From the NCBI GenBank assembly GCA_003427395.1, contig BFEA01000317.1, positions 395,300 to 446,593 on the forward strand: 51,294 nucleotides of DNA, read 5' to 3'. Below are positions 32,291 to 42,530 of the stretch, piece after piece; position 1 is the first letter of the stretch, and the number at the start of each line of letters is the position of its first letter. Below the pieces are notes generated by a model, which was not told where the DNA came from, searched no databases, and was given only the letters and a program-made list of their open reading frames with translations. The stretch is from Chara braunii (lineage: Eukaryota > Streptophyta > Charophyceae > Charales > Characeae). Both the position numbers and the translations under genes were made by a program.

Positions 32291-32375
32291 TGCAGCAACA
32301 GACTACCCGTCCCACCCGAACTTCAGTCCCCCGTTCCGATCAACAGTTGCACCCCCCCCGGTAGGCTGGATTCTT

Positions 32376-32398
32376 CAAGGGGGGAGGGGCGGGGGGGG
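32376..32398 (+). other. polypurine tract of element B
   Basis: AAGGGGGGAGGGGCGGGGGGGG lies directly before the TTGTATGCAC that starts the LTR. It is the primer site for plus-strand synthesis in LTR elements. One C interrupts it. Confidence 0.7.
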
Positions 32399-32399
32399 T

Positions 32400-32870
32400 T
32401 GTATGCACAGCTCCGGGGGGAGTAGGGTATGAGTTGGGGGGGGGTCTCTTTCTTTTTGTGTCATGTGTATGTTTTTTAATTCTTTTTGTTGTAGTTGTCA
32501 AGCATTCGTTTGTTATGAGTTTGTTTGTCAGTTTCAGGTTTCGTCCGGTATGGATGCGTTGTTTCAGCATTTTTGTCAAGACGGATAGTCCTCCTGACCA
32601 GGTGGGGCGTTTCAAACCCAGGGGTCGTTTTTCAGGCCTAGAGCACTTTGTTTGGGGTTGAACAAAGTTTTGGGTCCAACCCCTATTTCATCCTCTCGGG
32701 AGGACACCTTTGTTGATTCGCCAAAGGAGCCTGACGTTCGATGTTGGGACTCAGGCAGGTCGTTCTTAGGTTAGGACTCAGGGTCAGGATTTGGGTTTGC
32801 ATCCTAGATCGTAGATCGACAATAAATTAGGTGGCCCATGATGCAGACCGGAGCAATATATCTCAACCAC
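32400..32870 (+). repeat. 3' LTR of element B (family B)
   Basis: It begins TGTATGCACAG directly after the polypurine tract and matches 3049-3560 for about 460 bp. The TATA region of the 3049 copy is lost or diverged here, and the right end is not defined. Confidence 0.65.
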
Positions 32871-32906
32871 GTCATGCAAAAATTTGGCATTCGGGATGCA
32901 AAGCAT

Positions 32907-33152
32907 TCAGGAGCAGTGCCACTCGAACCGAGTGCGCCAGCTATACCTCTCACGACTCCCCACAACAGGATAGGGCCTCACGAGGTTGAGAGCTTGGCCT
33001 AGACCGCCACTTTCTCGTAGCAGTGCGCGTCGGGCACGGAAAGCACTACTAGAAGACAATAACATGGTTTCTCTTTGATCATCTGCTTCTAGTCCTTCGT
33101 CGTTTTCATCGTTGAATCTCCCAGAAAATGCATTGCCCAAGAGTTGTACCAT
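32907..33152 (-). CDS. unrecognised 81-codon minus-strand open frame
   Basis: The frame is acidic in the middle (NDENDEGLEADDQRETM) and basic after it. No domain is recognised. Part of its DNA (32917-32975) is similar, inverted, to 38286-38370, so it lies at least partly in a dispersed repeat and may not be a gene. Confidence 0.2.
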   Translation of the reverse strand: MVQLLGNAFSGRFNDENDEGLEADDQRETMLLSSSSAFRARRALLRESGGLGQALNLVRPYPVVGSRERYSWRTRFEWHCS

Positions 33153-33570
33153 GTTATTTTTTATTTTAAATTTGGTAAGGAATTTCGATGTGACTCTGAG
33201 GCAAAACTTGTTCAGTTATTTTTCTGCATAACATTTTTGTTTTCTTTCTAGGACCTCCCCTGGTCCTTGCATGGTCGGGCCATCCGGGAAAACACGGTGA
33301 CCCGGGCGGCCCGCCTGGTAGCCTAGACGATAACTAAAAAAAAAGGGTGTTTTTTTCAGTCCCAACCTAGGCTACCAGTCGAGCCGCTCGGGTCACCCTA
33401 TTTTGTCAGTCGGCCTGGCCGTGCAAGGACCAAGGGAAGGTCCCATTAAAATAAATAAAAATAAAAAAATCCAAAAATCTGAAACAAAACTATGTTGTGC
33501 AGAAAAATAAACCGAACAACTTTTGCCTTAGGGTCACATCATAATTTTTTACCGAATTTAAAATAAAAAA
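33152..33570. mobile_element. foldback element with about 200-bp arms
   Basis: 33152-33335 pairs with 33355-33570. GGTCCTTGCATGGTCGGGCC on the left faces the complement of GGCCTGGCCGTGCAAGGACC on the right, and the outer AT-rich parts also match (GATGTGACYCTRAGGCAAAA). The loop is A9G3TGT7. Arms are about 75-80% complementary. No coding content. Confidence 0.75.
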
Positions 33571-33589
33571 TAAAATTAAAAGAATATAT

Positions 33590-34860
33590 ATATACTAGGT
33601 TGTTTTTTCGGGCGTCCGTGCACCCAACTTGTGCCCGGATACACATCCGGGTGCCTGGCTGGGCATGACCCCCGGGCATGATTTCGGACAGTCCCAATGC
33701 AAAAAAAACGAAAGTCAAAAAAATCCAGAAACAAAATATGTTGTGTAAAACTGCAATACAAACAACTTTTGGCTGAGGGTCACATCAGATTTCCTCACTG
33801 AATCGGAGATTAAAAAAAAAAAAAAAAGATCACACTAAGGAACCTTCCTTTAAATCCCCTTAGCCTCTTTAAAAACAATTTATACCCCCATTCCTTCCCG
33901 TTGACAGCGAACTCTCAAAAAATAAAAAGAGCCCGGATTTGCGATCCTCTGGGAGAGCGCAGAAAGGCGAAAAAAAAAAAAAAAATTTTTGCACGCTCGG
34001 GTACCTCAGGCGTCACGTCCGTGTGCCTGACCAGGCATGAAAATCTTCCTAGTATATATCTCTGCCTACGGTTTACCGGACAGTTCTGTTTGTGACGATA
34101 TATACAGGGTAACCAGCGCTCAGGACGGGCCGAACGCCCGAACCCGAACCCCCGAACGTATGGGACCCCTTGCGAATGCGTTCGGCTGTTCGGGCCAAAC
34201 GCAGACAAAAAAAAAAAAAAAAAAGTTCATCAAAAAAATCTAAAAAAAAATATGTTATGTAAAAAACTAAACTAAACAAGATTTGCCTGATTATTACATT
34301 CGAATTCCTTACCAAATTTGAAATAAAAATAAAATACAGAAAATAAATACTAATAATAAAAATAAATAAAAATAAAAAGAGAATTAAATGTAGTGAGTGC
34401 GCGAGCATGTTTTCGACACCGCCATCTTTGGCGATTTTTAATTGTTTTTGACATAGCTAAATGCCCAGAAAATTAATATATGTGTACTTCACATAATACA
34501 AAACCCACTAAAACAGTTTCAAAAAATAATAAAATTGTTTAGACCCCGAACTAAAGTGAAAACAAAAAGTAAAAAGTGAAAAAAATTCAAAAAATACGTT
34601 GGCGAGCACGTTTTGACACCGCCATCTTTGGAGATTTTTAATTCTTATTTGGCTTAGGCAAATGATTTGAAAATTTACAGGCACGTACCTCACTTCATAG
34701 AGAACTCACAAAACAAAATTCAGAAAAAAATAATTATGTTTAGGCCCCGAAATAATTTTTGGCGGGGGCCGAACGCCGTCGGGTTCGGACCCCGTACGCC
34801 GTACGGGACCCCAAACGCCCGTACGTACGGAGGTCTGCCTGGGGACCTCCATACGTACCG
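33590..34860. repeat. cluster of related foldback arms and GC-rich palindromes
   Basis: The AT-rich arm with AAAATATGTTGTGTA and GGGTCACATC recurs, diverged, at 33700-33830 and 34215-34335. A roughly 200-bp unit starting CGACACCGCCATCTTTGG is tandemly repeated at 34412 and 34612. GC-rich palindromic stretches lie at 33609-33695, 34127-34205 and 34760-34860 (GTACGCCGTACGGGACC, CGTACGTACGG). No gene. Confidence 0.6.
34059..34105 (+). repeat. third copy of the ribozyme-element terminal block
   Basis: CTCTGCCTACGGTTTACCGG then ACAGTTCTG and GACGATATATA repeat the terminal block found at both arms of the 34917-35176 palindrome, here without a ribozyme core next to it. Confidence 0.6.
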
Positions 34861-34873
34861 GCTGGTGACCTTG

Positions 34874-34915
<42 letters not shown>

Positions 34916-34919
34916 CCTC

Positions 34920-34948
34920 CTGATGAGTCGGTGAAACTCCGACGAAAC
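34920..34948 (+). ncRNA. hammerhead-ribozyme core, left copy
   Basis: CTGATGA (34920-34926), stem II GTCGG/CCGAC with loop TGAAACT (34927-34943), and GAAAC (34944-34948) give the invariant hammerhead core in the right order and spacing. A minimal stem III is possible in CAGTTTG followed by TC (cleavage triplet GTC at 34954-34956). Stem I is not convincing in a monomer, so topology and activity are unproven. In a known context, small hammerheads lie in Penelope-like elements and retrozymes. Confidence 0.75.
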
Positions 34949-35021
34949 AGTTTGTCACAGCCCCTCGTTTGTTGTCCTCTTCTCCCTCTCTGCCTACGGT
35001 TTACCGGGCAGTTTTATTTGA

Positions 35022-35024
<3 letters not shown>

Positions 35025-35064
<40 letters not shown>
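35025..35064. repeat. (TA)n centre of the palindrome
   Basis: About 20 TA repeats. Further (TA)n runs lie at 34894-34914 and 35186-35215. Confidence 0.9.
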
Positions 35065-35067
<3 letters not shown>

Positions 35068-35143
35068 TCACATACAGAACTGCCCGGTAAAACCGTAGGC
35101 AGAGAGAGAGAAGAGGACAACAGACGAGGGGCTGTGACAAACT

Positions 35144-35172
35144 GTTTCGTCGGAGTTTCACCGACTCATCAG
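35144..35172 (-). ncRNA. hammerhead-ribozyme core, right copy
   Basis: On the minus strand the same core is intact: CTGATGA (35172-35166), GTCGG/CCGAC stem II (35165-35149) and GAAAC (35148-35144). All core bases are identical to the left copy. The stretch upstream keeps GGGTTCAACCTC, which the left copy has lost. Confidence 0.75.
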
Positions 35173-35184
35173 GAGGTTGAACCC

Positions 35185-35215
<31 letters not shown>

Positions 35216-35429
35216 GTTCTTTGTTCGGTTAGGCAAGTGATCTCAGGCCACTTTGGTAGCCTAGGTCCCAATGAGGTTGCCACAATCATTCATTAGTACC
35301 CTTCAATTATTATTCTTTATTCACTTATTGTCCCTTATTTTTCACACCTATGTTTTTTTCCTCCAGATTGTTATCGACTTTTGGCTTCGGTTAGGTCTAG
35401 TTGTAATAATACTGATTCATCATCTTTAC

Positions 35430-36290
35430 AGCCAAGCAATATGCCTTCGGTCAGGCTTGGCTATTGTATTGTTTTATCTTCTTGACAGTCAGATAATGTG
35501 GCTTCAGTCAGGTCCGATTGTCGTACCTCTGTAAGTTGTTATTCGTGCAGCTAGGCAATGTGGCTTTAGTTTGGCTTAGCTGACTACGCTATGTCGTTTT
35601 GTTACTTACCCCAACTGGACAATTTGGCTTCGGTCAGGTCTAGTTATTGTTGTTGTGGTGATTTGTTTGTTGAAAGGTTTTAAAAGTTGGGTAATGTGGC
35701 TTTGGTCAGATCCAACTACTTGTTTTTTTTTTTTGAAAGGGTTTTGCACTGATGACTAAGCAATGTGGCTTCGATTGGGCTTAGTCTGAGGTCACGCACA
35801 TAAATAGAATTTGAAAATATGGTTCATGTATTTATTATGGAGTAAATTAACCAAGGGTAGCGTTGCCGAAATGCGCGTCGAAAAACACTTGTTCAAATCG
35901 AGTTACAGGAGACTCGCACCTCCGAGTCTGACTCGGAAGATAAACGTCAGAACGAATGAGGATAATGAACTTGATTATGTAGTGGTTGAAAGACATGATT
36001 CTCTACGTCATCGAGTAATGGCTTGGACTTTTAAGAATGGTTATGGTGGTGCATACAACATTAGAGCGATACAGGCAATCCCTAACACGTCCTTGGCCCC
36101 AGTAAGGCATGAAGAATACACACTATATATATAAATATATTATACTTATATTATTAAACAAAGTTAGTCATACAATGTGGCTTCGGTTTGGTATGCCTAT
36201 AGTCTATCATAAAAAGAAAGAAAAATACTTAATTAAGAATATAATGAGTGTAACCTAAGGCAGACTGAGCAATTGGCTTTAGTTTGACTC
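35430..36290. repeat. array of at least eight hairpins with conserved loop and covarying stems
   Basis: Each unit is an 8-11-bp inverted repeat around a 16-17-nt loop close to AATGTGGCTTCGGTCAG. Loops start at 35438, 35494, 35557, 35621, 35693, 35762, 36174 and 36271. The stems differ between units yet still pair: AGCCAAGC/GCTTGGCT, CAGCTAGGC/GCTTAGCTG, AACTGGAC/GTCTAGTT, AGTTGGGT/ATCCAACT, GACTAAGC/GCTTAGTC. Inside the loop GGC-TTCG-GTC could form a UUCG-type mini-hairpin. No known family is recognised. Confidence 0.8.
35811..36134 (+). CDS. unrecognised 107-codon open frame
   Basis: The frame lies in the gap between hairpins 6 and 7 of the array (35780-36165). It reads basic at first (MRVEKHLFKSSYRRLAPP), then DNELDYVVVERHDSLRHRV. 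No domain is recognised. Its position could mean cargo of the array or an unrelated insertion. Confidence 0.3.
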   Translation: MKIWFMYLLWSKLTKGSVAEMRVEKHLFKSSYRRLAPPSLTRKINVRTNEDNELDYVVVERHDSLRHRVMAWTFKNGYGGAYNIRAIQAIPNTSLAPVRHEEYTLYI

Positions 36291-36299
36291 GGTCTTAGT

Positions 36300-37100
36300 C
36301 TTCAAAAGATTGAAGCATCAGAGAAGTAATACAAATTGGATATTAAACATTTGGTAAGGCTAGACAAAAGTGGCATCAATTGTGAAGTAATACAAATTGA
36401 ATATTAAACATTTTTTAAAAGAGATTGTGCCAAAATTTTTACTAAATCGAAGAGTCAGACAAAATTTGGCTTTGTGAAGTTAGGATTGTTTTTATATTTT
36501 GTATTTAACATTGTACAAATTTTGAAAAGACACCTATCTAGAGGGGATGCTGCTAAAGTTTCTACAAAGCTAAAGAATTAGTTAAATTTTATCCTGGAAG
36601 AATTGAAATTTTATCTTAAATTCATATGTGGCTTTGTATAAATCTAGAAAACCTACTTTTCTAAAGGAGATGTTGCCCAAATTTTTACTAACTTTGGAAG
36701 TTAGATCAAATTTGACTTCTAAATTCAAAAGATCGCTTTTCGATTTCGTATTTAGTCTTATATAAATTATGCCAATGCACTTTTTCTACATAAAATATTG
36801 CCGAAAGTTTATGAAATTTAGAGGAGTTGAAATATTTTAGAACCTAAAAAATTTGGCAGTCCATCCTTGCTTAGGGGAGATACTGTCGAAATTTATGACA
36901 TTTTCATACATTCATTAAATATGAGATAGGAAGGTAGAAGTATTTCATACTTACTCGAGTATAGCTTTGTCATTGACTTGTGCTTTGTTGTAGGTGGTTT
37001 TTTTCATTCATATTATTTCGTGGCTTTACTAGCTTTAAGTTGATTCTACGAGGATCATCTTCTGTTATCCTTTGATAACAAGTCGGTTTCTGGCTCAACA
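36300..37100. repeat. AT-rich degenerate repeat, no gene
   Basis: A motif of the type GGAGATRYTGCCRAAATTTT followed by TACTAAATTT-like words recurs roughly every 110-130 bases between 36415 and 36900. The units are strongly diverged. No open frame is supported. Confidence 0.45.
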
Positions 37101-38285
37101 TTAACTTATTCTCCCTATTCAACCCAAGGCCTTAGCCTTTGCAGGTTAAAATATTTATTGGGGGGGGTTACCCGGACTTTTATTAAATGATCGTTTAAAA
37201 AGGGACTGAATGTTTTATTTTGGAAGGATGGACAAAGACTGGGGCTTGTGTGAATAAGACGAGGGATGTGAGGGCAGAGAGAGGATAAAATTGACCCCGT
37301 GTGGCGTGTGTTCTGTTGATGTGATTGCAAGTATGTTTTATGAGTGGGAGTCATGATTGACTGTGTTTGCGATCATGTGTATTTTGAAGGGAGTCACACT
37401 GTAATTGTGAGAGTGATCGCCTCGTGTCTTATAACCCCGATATATTTATATTTTGTGTATATGCGTTGTCTGTGTTGACCATACGTAAGGATTTAGCAGA
37501 GTGTCGAGAGAAAAGGGAGATCCCTTTTTACTTCTGTTTTTTAGAATTTTCATAGTTGAACGTTCAGGTCCGTGGCGGCTGTCAAAGTCAAACCCTTTGA
37601 CCTGTTTCCGAGCCTCCGATGATGGAGTCATATTCCCAGGGACAGAGGCGTTTGGCCGCCACTACGGCCCGAACCCCGCCTACCCCACCTCTCTGCAGGA
37701 TGCAGAAAAGGGTAGGTTTCGCAACCACACTCACGATTGCCTATCATTAAGAGATTAACCCTTCAGGACGTGTGTCAATTGACACTTGAGTGTCGAACAC
37801 AATCATCAAAATCTTTGAGAACCGAGTGTTCATGAGAACGACATAGTACACCTTGACTGCGACCACTTGTGCATTTATGCATAGCTCGTCGATATGACAA
37901 AGTCCACATCACCACGATATTTATTCAGAGTCTCGTGTGCGACACCTGCCTAATTTTTCCAGTGAAAGTTATGGGTCGAATGTGAACAAGGGGCAGGGCG
38001 CGATTTACATACGAAGTTTGATTTTGTTTTCAAGAGATGTATCACATTGTTAGATTTAACCGCTCTAGTTGATCGGCGTAGGATCGTCTTCGAGAGATCA
38101 GCGTCTCGGGCGACGATTCGCTTACATGTTCGATGAACCGCGCATACCCCCTATGCTATAGCGAACAAGAAACACCCTCCATCGAGCCACTTCTGAGATT
38201 GTATATGAAAAACGTTCGTACGTGGTTCGGTAGCTCAGCAGGGATACGCCCACCTAAGGGATAGTGACAACTCCCACAAGTAGAG
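37101..38285. other. no recognisable gene
   Basis: Short frames on both strands, no domain. 37501-37758 is an 85-codon plus-strand frame of ordinary composition that could be an exon, but it has no recognisable homology. Nothing further can be said from the sequence. Confidence 0.25.
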
Positions 38286-38370
38286 GTACGTTGTACCTCG
38301 CATGACCCTATCCTGTCGTAGGGGTTCACGAGAGGTATGGCTAGCGCACTCGACCGAAGTGGCAACGCTA
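38286..38370. repeat. dispersed repeat, inverted copy of 32917-32990
   Basis: CCTATCCTGTCGTAGGGGTT and CGAGAGGTATGGCTAGCGCA are complementary in order to the block around 32930-32970, at about 75%. This shows a repeat family with copies 5 kb apart in opposite orientation. Confidence 0.55.
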
Positions 38371-41003
38371 TGCGACGAAGTCCTGCAAAATCTTGTGTGA
38401 CGTGGTCGGGAGGGTCCCCTTGCAAGACAAATGCGCTCGACAACAGAATAGACTCTGAAATAACAACAAGATGGGGTGTGCCAATGATTTTTAAAAATAT
38501 TGCGTGTGGTGCTACAAACGGAACTGAAAGCCCCCGTGTGATTCCAGTTTTAGTGAGAAAGGGTCATAGTCGAGCGGGAAAGAAATGGTGCGTGCTACTT
38601 TCAAACATTCACCTAATCCAAAAAGTATCTTTGAACCTCCATGCGAGTTACTCGTCGTCTTTTCGAATGGAAAGGCGGGAATACGCACTTGGGATCTCGT
38701 TTTCAAATCAAATTCGGGCGTCATTCGTTACAAAGTTCAGAATCCGATGTGGACGACCTCATTCGGGTCTCATTTTCCTTGTATTCGTCTTCTCCAAGTG
38801 TTCGGTAGTGAAACTTTTTTTCTGGGTAACGCTAAGTGCGGCGACAATCGCTACACAGAGTATTGCGCCAATGAGGCGCCCTTGCCGTCCATGGGATTAC
38901 AATAAGTTCGTTAAAACGCAATAATAAAGAATACGTGGGAAAGTGTGTATCGATAATGACAAAACATGTGCCTACAAATACCGAGCAACTTTTTTTGGGG
39001 AGGAAAATAATAGCCTCCACCGATCTGGGCGACGACTTCTCGTATGTCCCACTCACATACACGTGTCCTTTCCTCGTCATACGGAAACGGTCGTGATGAG
39101 GATACGGGAATTTGACACCTAGTCGGATCGGGACAATCTTTTCGCATGGCATAAGCAAAACGAACCAAGTAAGTCCACTTTACCTGTTGTTCAATCAAAG
39201 AAGTAAACAATCGCAATGCTACACGCTCATTGCCTTTCATCCATCAGGCAAACCGATCAAAAAAATGTGAGTTTGATCCAATCAAGAAGATAATCATCAT
39301 TCATTGAGTGAGTGGTGAACATGCATTCACATAATCTCGATAGAATCTTAGCTCGGTTACCTTAGCAACAACACAATTGATGCATGTATATTACAGACCT
39401 CACATGCGCGAACCATCTGATGTTAGGAGGCATGGAAGGGGGCAGGGTAAGATCACTCAGGTTTACTGGTCCCTCAAATTCAATAACACTCGTTCTTGCG
39501 AGGTTCGATTGAATTTGTCAGGGACGAGCGGAAATAAGAGATCATCAGATCTTTTCGGCATCCATGAGGTGAACTGAAGCAAAGAAACGAGAATGAGAGA
39601 GAGAGATAACAAGGACGGGGTCATAGCTTTGATCAAAGAAGCGGACTAAGGAAAAGAGAGAGGGAACTCTAATCATACAAACAAGCTTGAGGGGGACAAC
39701 AACCGACTACCCGCCGTGGACTTAGCTTCCAAGAACCAGACGACGAAGAACCGAAAACCAAGCCGCACCGGCCTTCTACTCTTTGATTATGGCCCCTGGT
39801 CATGCAACCACTCCTACACACATATCCTTCTAACTAAGGTACTGACGATCCCGACTGTCACGTACCAACCTCCATACCACAGCGATCGTCACCCCGCCAA
39901 CTCAACTTTTGCACCGACTTGCCAAGATCCCACAGTTCATTGCAGCTACTCGGTGAACAACCTTGCATGCAGTCAGCTCGTTAGGACTTTCAGACTCGCC
40001 TCATACACATCACCTAGCCACTACTTCCCTTAAGTTGACAGATGGGTTGAGAGAGAGATTTTCGGACGCGCTTGTGGGTTTTATAGTTGTGAAGAGGGGA
40101 AGGGAAGACAGGGAAGAGTGGGGCGGAGATAGGAGGGGGCGAAGAGAGAGTACAGGTTAATTGCCTGGGGAAAGCCATATCAATCCTCGCGAGTCTTTCG
40201 CAGCCAATCAGATTATAGTGCGCGCGGAGTATCCCTCTTACACGTTGTTGTCTAAGGCTTCGCGTACTATGGGGAGGGGATCAGTAGGGATTTTATGACT
40301 GGAGGTGAAAGAGGGAAGAAAGAGAGCACAAAGAGTATCGTGATGCAGGACCAAGGTTCGACCTAAAGGGGAAGGGGAGAAGTGTAAAGAGAAAGGGGGG
40401 GGGATGGAAACAGCTACGGTACGGGAACAGTTATGTTTCGTTTATCCTAGTTCTAAAACTAATTCAAAATTGAAAAATTCAAAAGCAATATCAGTGCGCA
40501 AAATTGAGCGTGTGAAAATGTTACGCCCGTCTAGCTTCCTATTGAAAATTCACAGAGCTTTCAAAGACGAGTGCAGGAATATCCACTTGCAAGAAATGAC
40601 ACGTCGCAGGGAGGAGCGCCCGTAATTTTCGGAGTTCCCAACTGTCGAATAAAATTCCTATCACGCTCGCTAAGGCGCACGTAATTCTTACGTATATGCA
40701 TGGATTGCCGGAAAAAAAAATGCGAAGGAGTCTAAAAAGAACATCGTCTTAGACGTGAGAGGATCTGGTTGGCCTGCGATTTTGTGCATTAAGGTGATAG
40801 CAAAAAGAGCGGTACCCCAAAAGCCCAAGAGAGATCCAAAGAGTAGGAACATCAAAAACTCATGGCTTCATAATATCGTTTGGGTACAAAAGCTGGTACG
40901 TCACAAGACCGAGCGCCCGTTTCCGTCCAAGCAAGGTTTGTTGGTTTGTCCTTGTCTTTGTCTTGTGTTGTTCCCTGCATGTGCAGGTGCGACATCTTTG
41001 CAA
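38371..41003. other. unassigned region with a few long frames
   Basis: Two frames stand out: 38337-38924 (plus, 195 codons) and 38911-39240 (minus, 109 codons, reading RLFTSLIEQQVKWTYLVRF then MRKDCPDPTRCQIPVSSSR). The minus one has a protein-like composition but no recognisable domain. 39590-40400 is purine-rich with GAGAGA and AGGGGA runs. No RNA gene or element boundary was found. Confidence 0.25.
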
Positions 41004-41092
41004 TTGGACTGTGGCTCAGTGGTTAGGGCATCGGTTGTCAATGTGCATTGTGGTATGAGGTTGCAGGTTCAAAACTCCACACCTCTGCGCAG
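41004..41092 (+). ncRNA. tRNA-related SINE head or tRNA pseudogene
   Basis: TGGCTCAGTGGTTAGGGC fits an internal A box and GGTTCAAAACTCC a B box, spaced as in a tRNA (about 50 bases between). The arms of a normal tRNA do not all pair. The sequence continues without a CCA end, as in tRNA-derived SINEs. The 3' end of the element is not seen. Confidence 0.5.
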
Positions 41093-41599
41093 AGACACCG
41101 AAGGCGTTTACGTAACGCATGGCCGCTTGCGCACCCCCTTAGGCTGACGCAGGTAAGTTATTACAGATACTGTCTGCGCACCACCTAAGGGTTAAGTCCA
41201 CGGTTGTTGTATGTCAGGGCTTGATTATGCGGGAGGTTGCCTAAGGATGTTGGCCATAAATTATTTTGATGATCCCCCACTGTGGTGTATTGTATATTGG
41301 TACCATTTGAAACTGTAGTACATGTAATTGAGGATGACTGTTATACAATGATGAACATGGGTTCAAATACACAGACCATCATAACTTTTATACACAACGT
41401 ATATAGTCTACGAATACACACACGATGCTTACAACAACTGGCGACATATACAATTAACAAAGCATAGATATATAGTCTGTGGGAGTACATGTAGCCTATG
41501 GGCACACATACAGTTAAGTACAATGTCGGGGGGGTATCCAATCCTTAGGGGTGTCATAGACTCACTCTGGGCTTGGGGTGCTTTCAGATAGGGGTTAGT

Positions 41600-41952
41600 A
41601 ACTAGGGTTGGGTAAGGGTTTAACACCCACTCCGTGCTTGTTCGTGATCCGCCTAGCCCTGAGCAAGCTGGGTCAGTCAGGGCTTGTTTGTTGAGTTTGC
41701 CTAACTCCGGTGCCTCTGTATGAATCTGGGTAGTAATTATGGGGCTGATAGGATACTGCTTATGCCTGAAGTCCGAAGTTCTCAAGTGACAAGGCTTGCT
41801 CGTTTGTGCTTCAACTAGGGATGGGAAGAGGTTAATAGCCACTCCGGGCTTGTCCGTGATTCACCTAAGCCTGGGTAACCTGGGCTAGTTCGAGCTTATC
41901 CTGTCAGAGTACGCCTAGCCCTTGCGCCTGTGCCTGCTATTCAGTCCAAGTC
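41600..41952 (+). repeat. tandem direct repeat, about 210-bp period
   Basis: AACTAGGGTTGGGTAAGGGT, CCACTCCGTGCTTGTTCGTG and CCTAGCCCTGAGCAAGCTGG at 41601-41680 are repeated with changes at 41813-41890. Each copy ends with a GCCTAAC/GCCTAGC plus TGCCTCTG/TGCCTGTG block. Confidence 0.6.
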
Positions 41953-41974
41953 ATGCTTTGAGATGATGAGGTGA

Positions 41975-42519
41975 TACAACAGAAAAATTTCCCAAAATTA
42001 AATAATCATTCTATAGTAGAATTACATTCTAAATTTTAAATTTTCATTCCATCTTAAAAAATGTCATTCCAATTTTTTTTTTTAAATTCTTACTTGAAAA
42101 CTTTCCTTCCAAGAATGGGGTATCCCTTCTTATTTGAATTGCATGCTAGAGATGGAATGAAAGTCTGGATGAGTTCATGAAATATTTTAATTGGATTGTC
42201 ATTCTAAGTAAAGATTTTTAGTCATAAATAGGTTAATCCAATCTAAATTGGAACATATTTTTTGTAGTAGAATGAAAGTTTAATTAAAACATTTCATAAA
42301 CTTGTCCAGACTTTCATTCCATCTTGAACAAATAGATGCAGTTGGAAGGGAAAATTCATATGTGGACGGGAACTTATCAAATAAAACTGAAAATTTTAAA
42401 ATTGGACGAACATTGGAATGATAATTTATAAATATGAAGGATTTTTTTTTTTTTGAATGTTTTTTTTTTTTTAGAATGTTTTTTGAACTTTCATTTCTCG
42501 TGGGAATTTTTCTGTTGTA
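41975..42519. mobile_element. 541-bp MITE with TA target duplication
   Basis: It starts CAACAGAAAAATTTCCCA (41977) and ends TGGGAATTTTTCTGTTG (42517), inverted repeats with one extra T. TA lies on both sides. This is the Tc1/mariner-type arrangement. Inside is a second inverted repeat: 42157-42210 against 42270-42327 (GGAATGAAAGTCTGG...). It is very AT-rich and has no transposase. Confidence 0.75.
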
Positions 42520-42530
42520 GTCCAAGGTGA

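Larger units (their letters stand above)
24930..32870 (+). mobile_element. second Ty3/gypsy element (element B), internally deleted
   Basis: Gag with zinc knuckle, protease, integrase C-terminus with chromodomain-like tail, polypurine tract and 3' LTR follow in order. RT, RNase H and the integrase core are missing between 31640 and 31800. No 5' LTR of the same family is found upstream. Large unrelated blocks, including an A-tailed element and several tandem repeats, lie between the zinc knuckle and the protease. Confidence 0.7.
34917..35176. repeat. 260-bp palindrome carrying two opposed hammerhead-ribozyme cores
   Basis: The left arm (34917-35030) and right arm (35065-35176) are near-perfect complements around a (TA)n centre. 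Each arm contains the ribozyme core, then a conserved CCTACGGTTTACCGGGCAGTT block, then GACGATATAT. Flanks are (CT)n(TA)n on the left and (TA)n on the right. It looks like two copies of one short element joined head to head at (TA)n. Confidence 0.85.

Noticed and set aside
34865-34958. Type III hammerhead with GTGAC/GTCAC as outer stem III
   Set aside because: The outer stem pairs, but stem I would have to form between (CT)n and (TA)n, which do not pair.
35430-36290. CRISPR-like or integron attC-like array
   Set aside because: The conserved part is the loop, not the repeat arms, spacing is irregular and the genome is eukaryotic. Kept as an unknown hairpin array.
38220-38305. tRNA gene (GGTAGCTCAGCAGGG...)
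   Set aside because: An A-box-like word is present, but the T-arm word lacks TTCRANN and the cloverleaf does not close.
38337-38924. 195-codon gene
   Set aside because: Overlaps a dispersed inverted repeat at its start and shows no domain; listed only as an unassigned frame.
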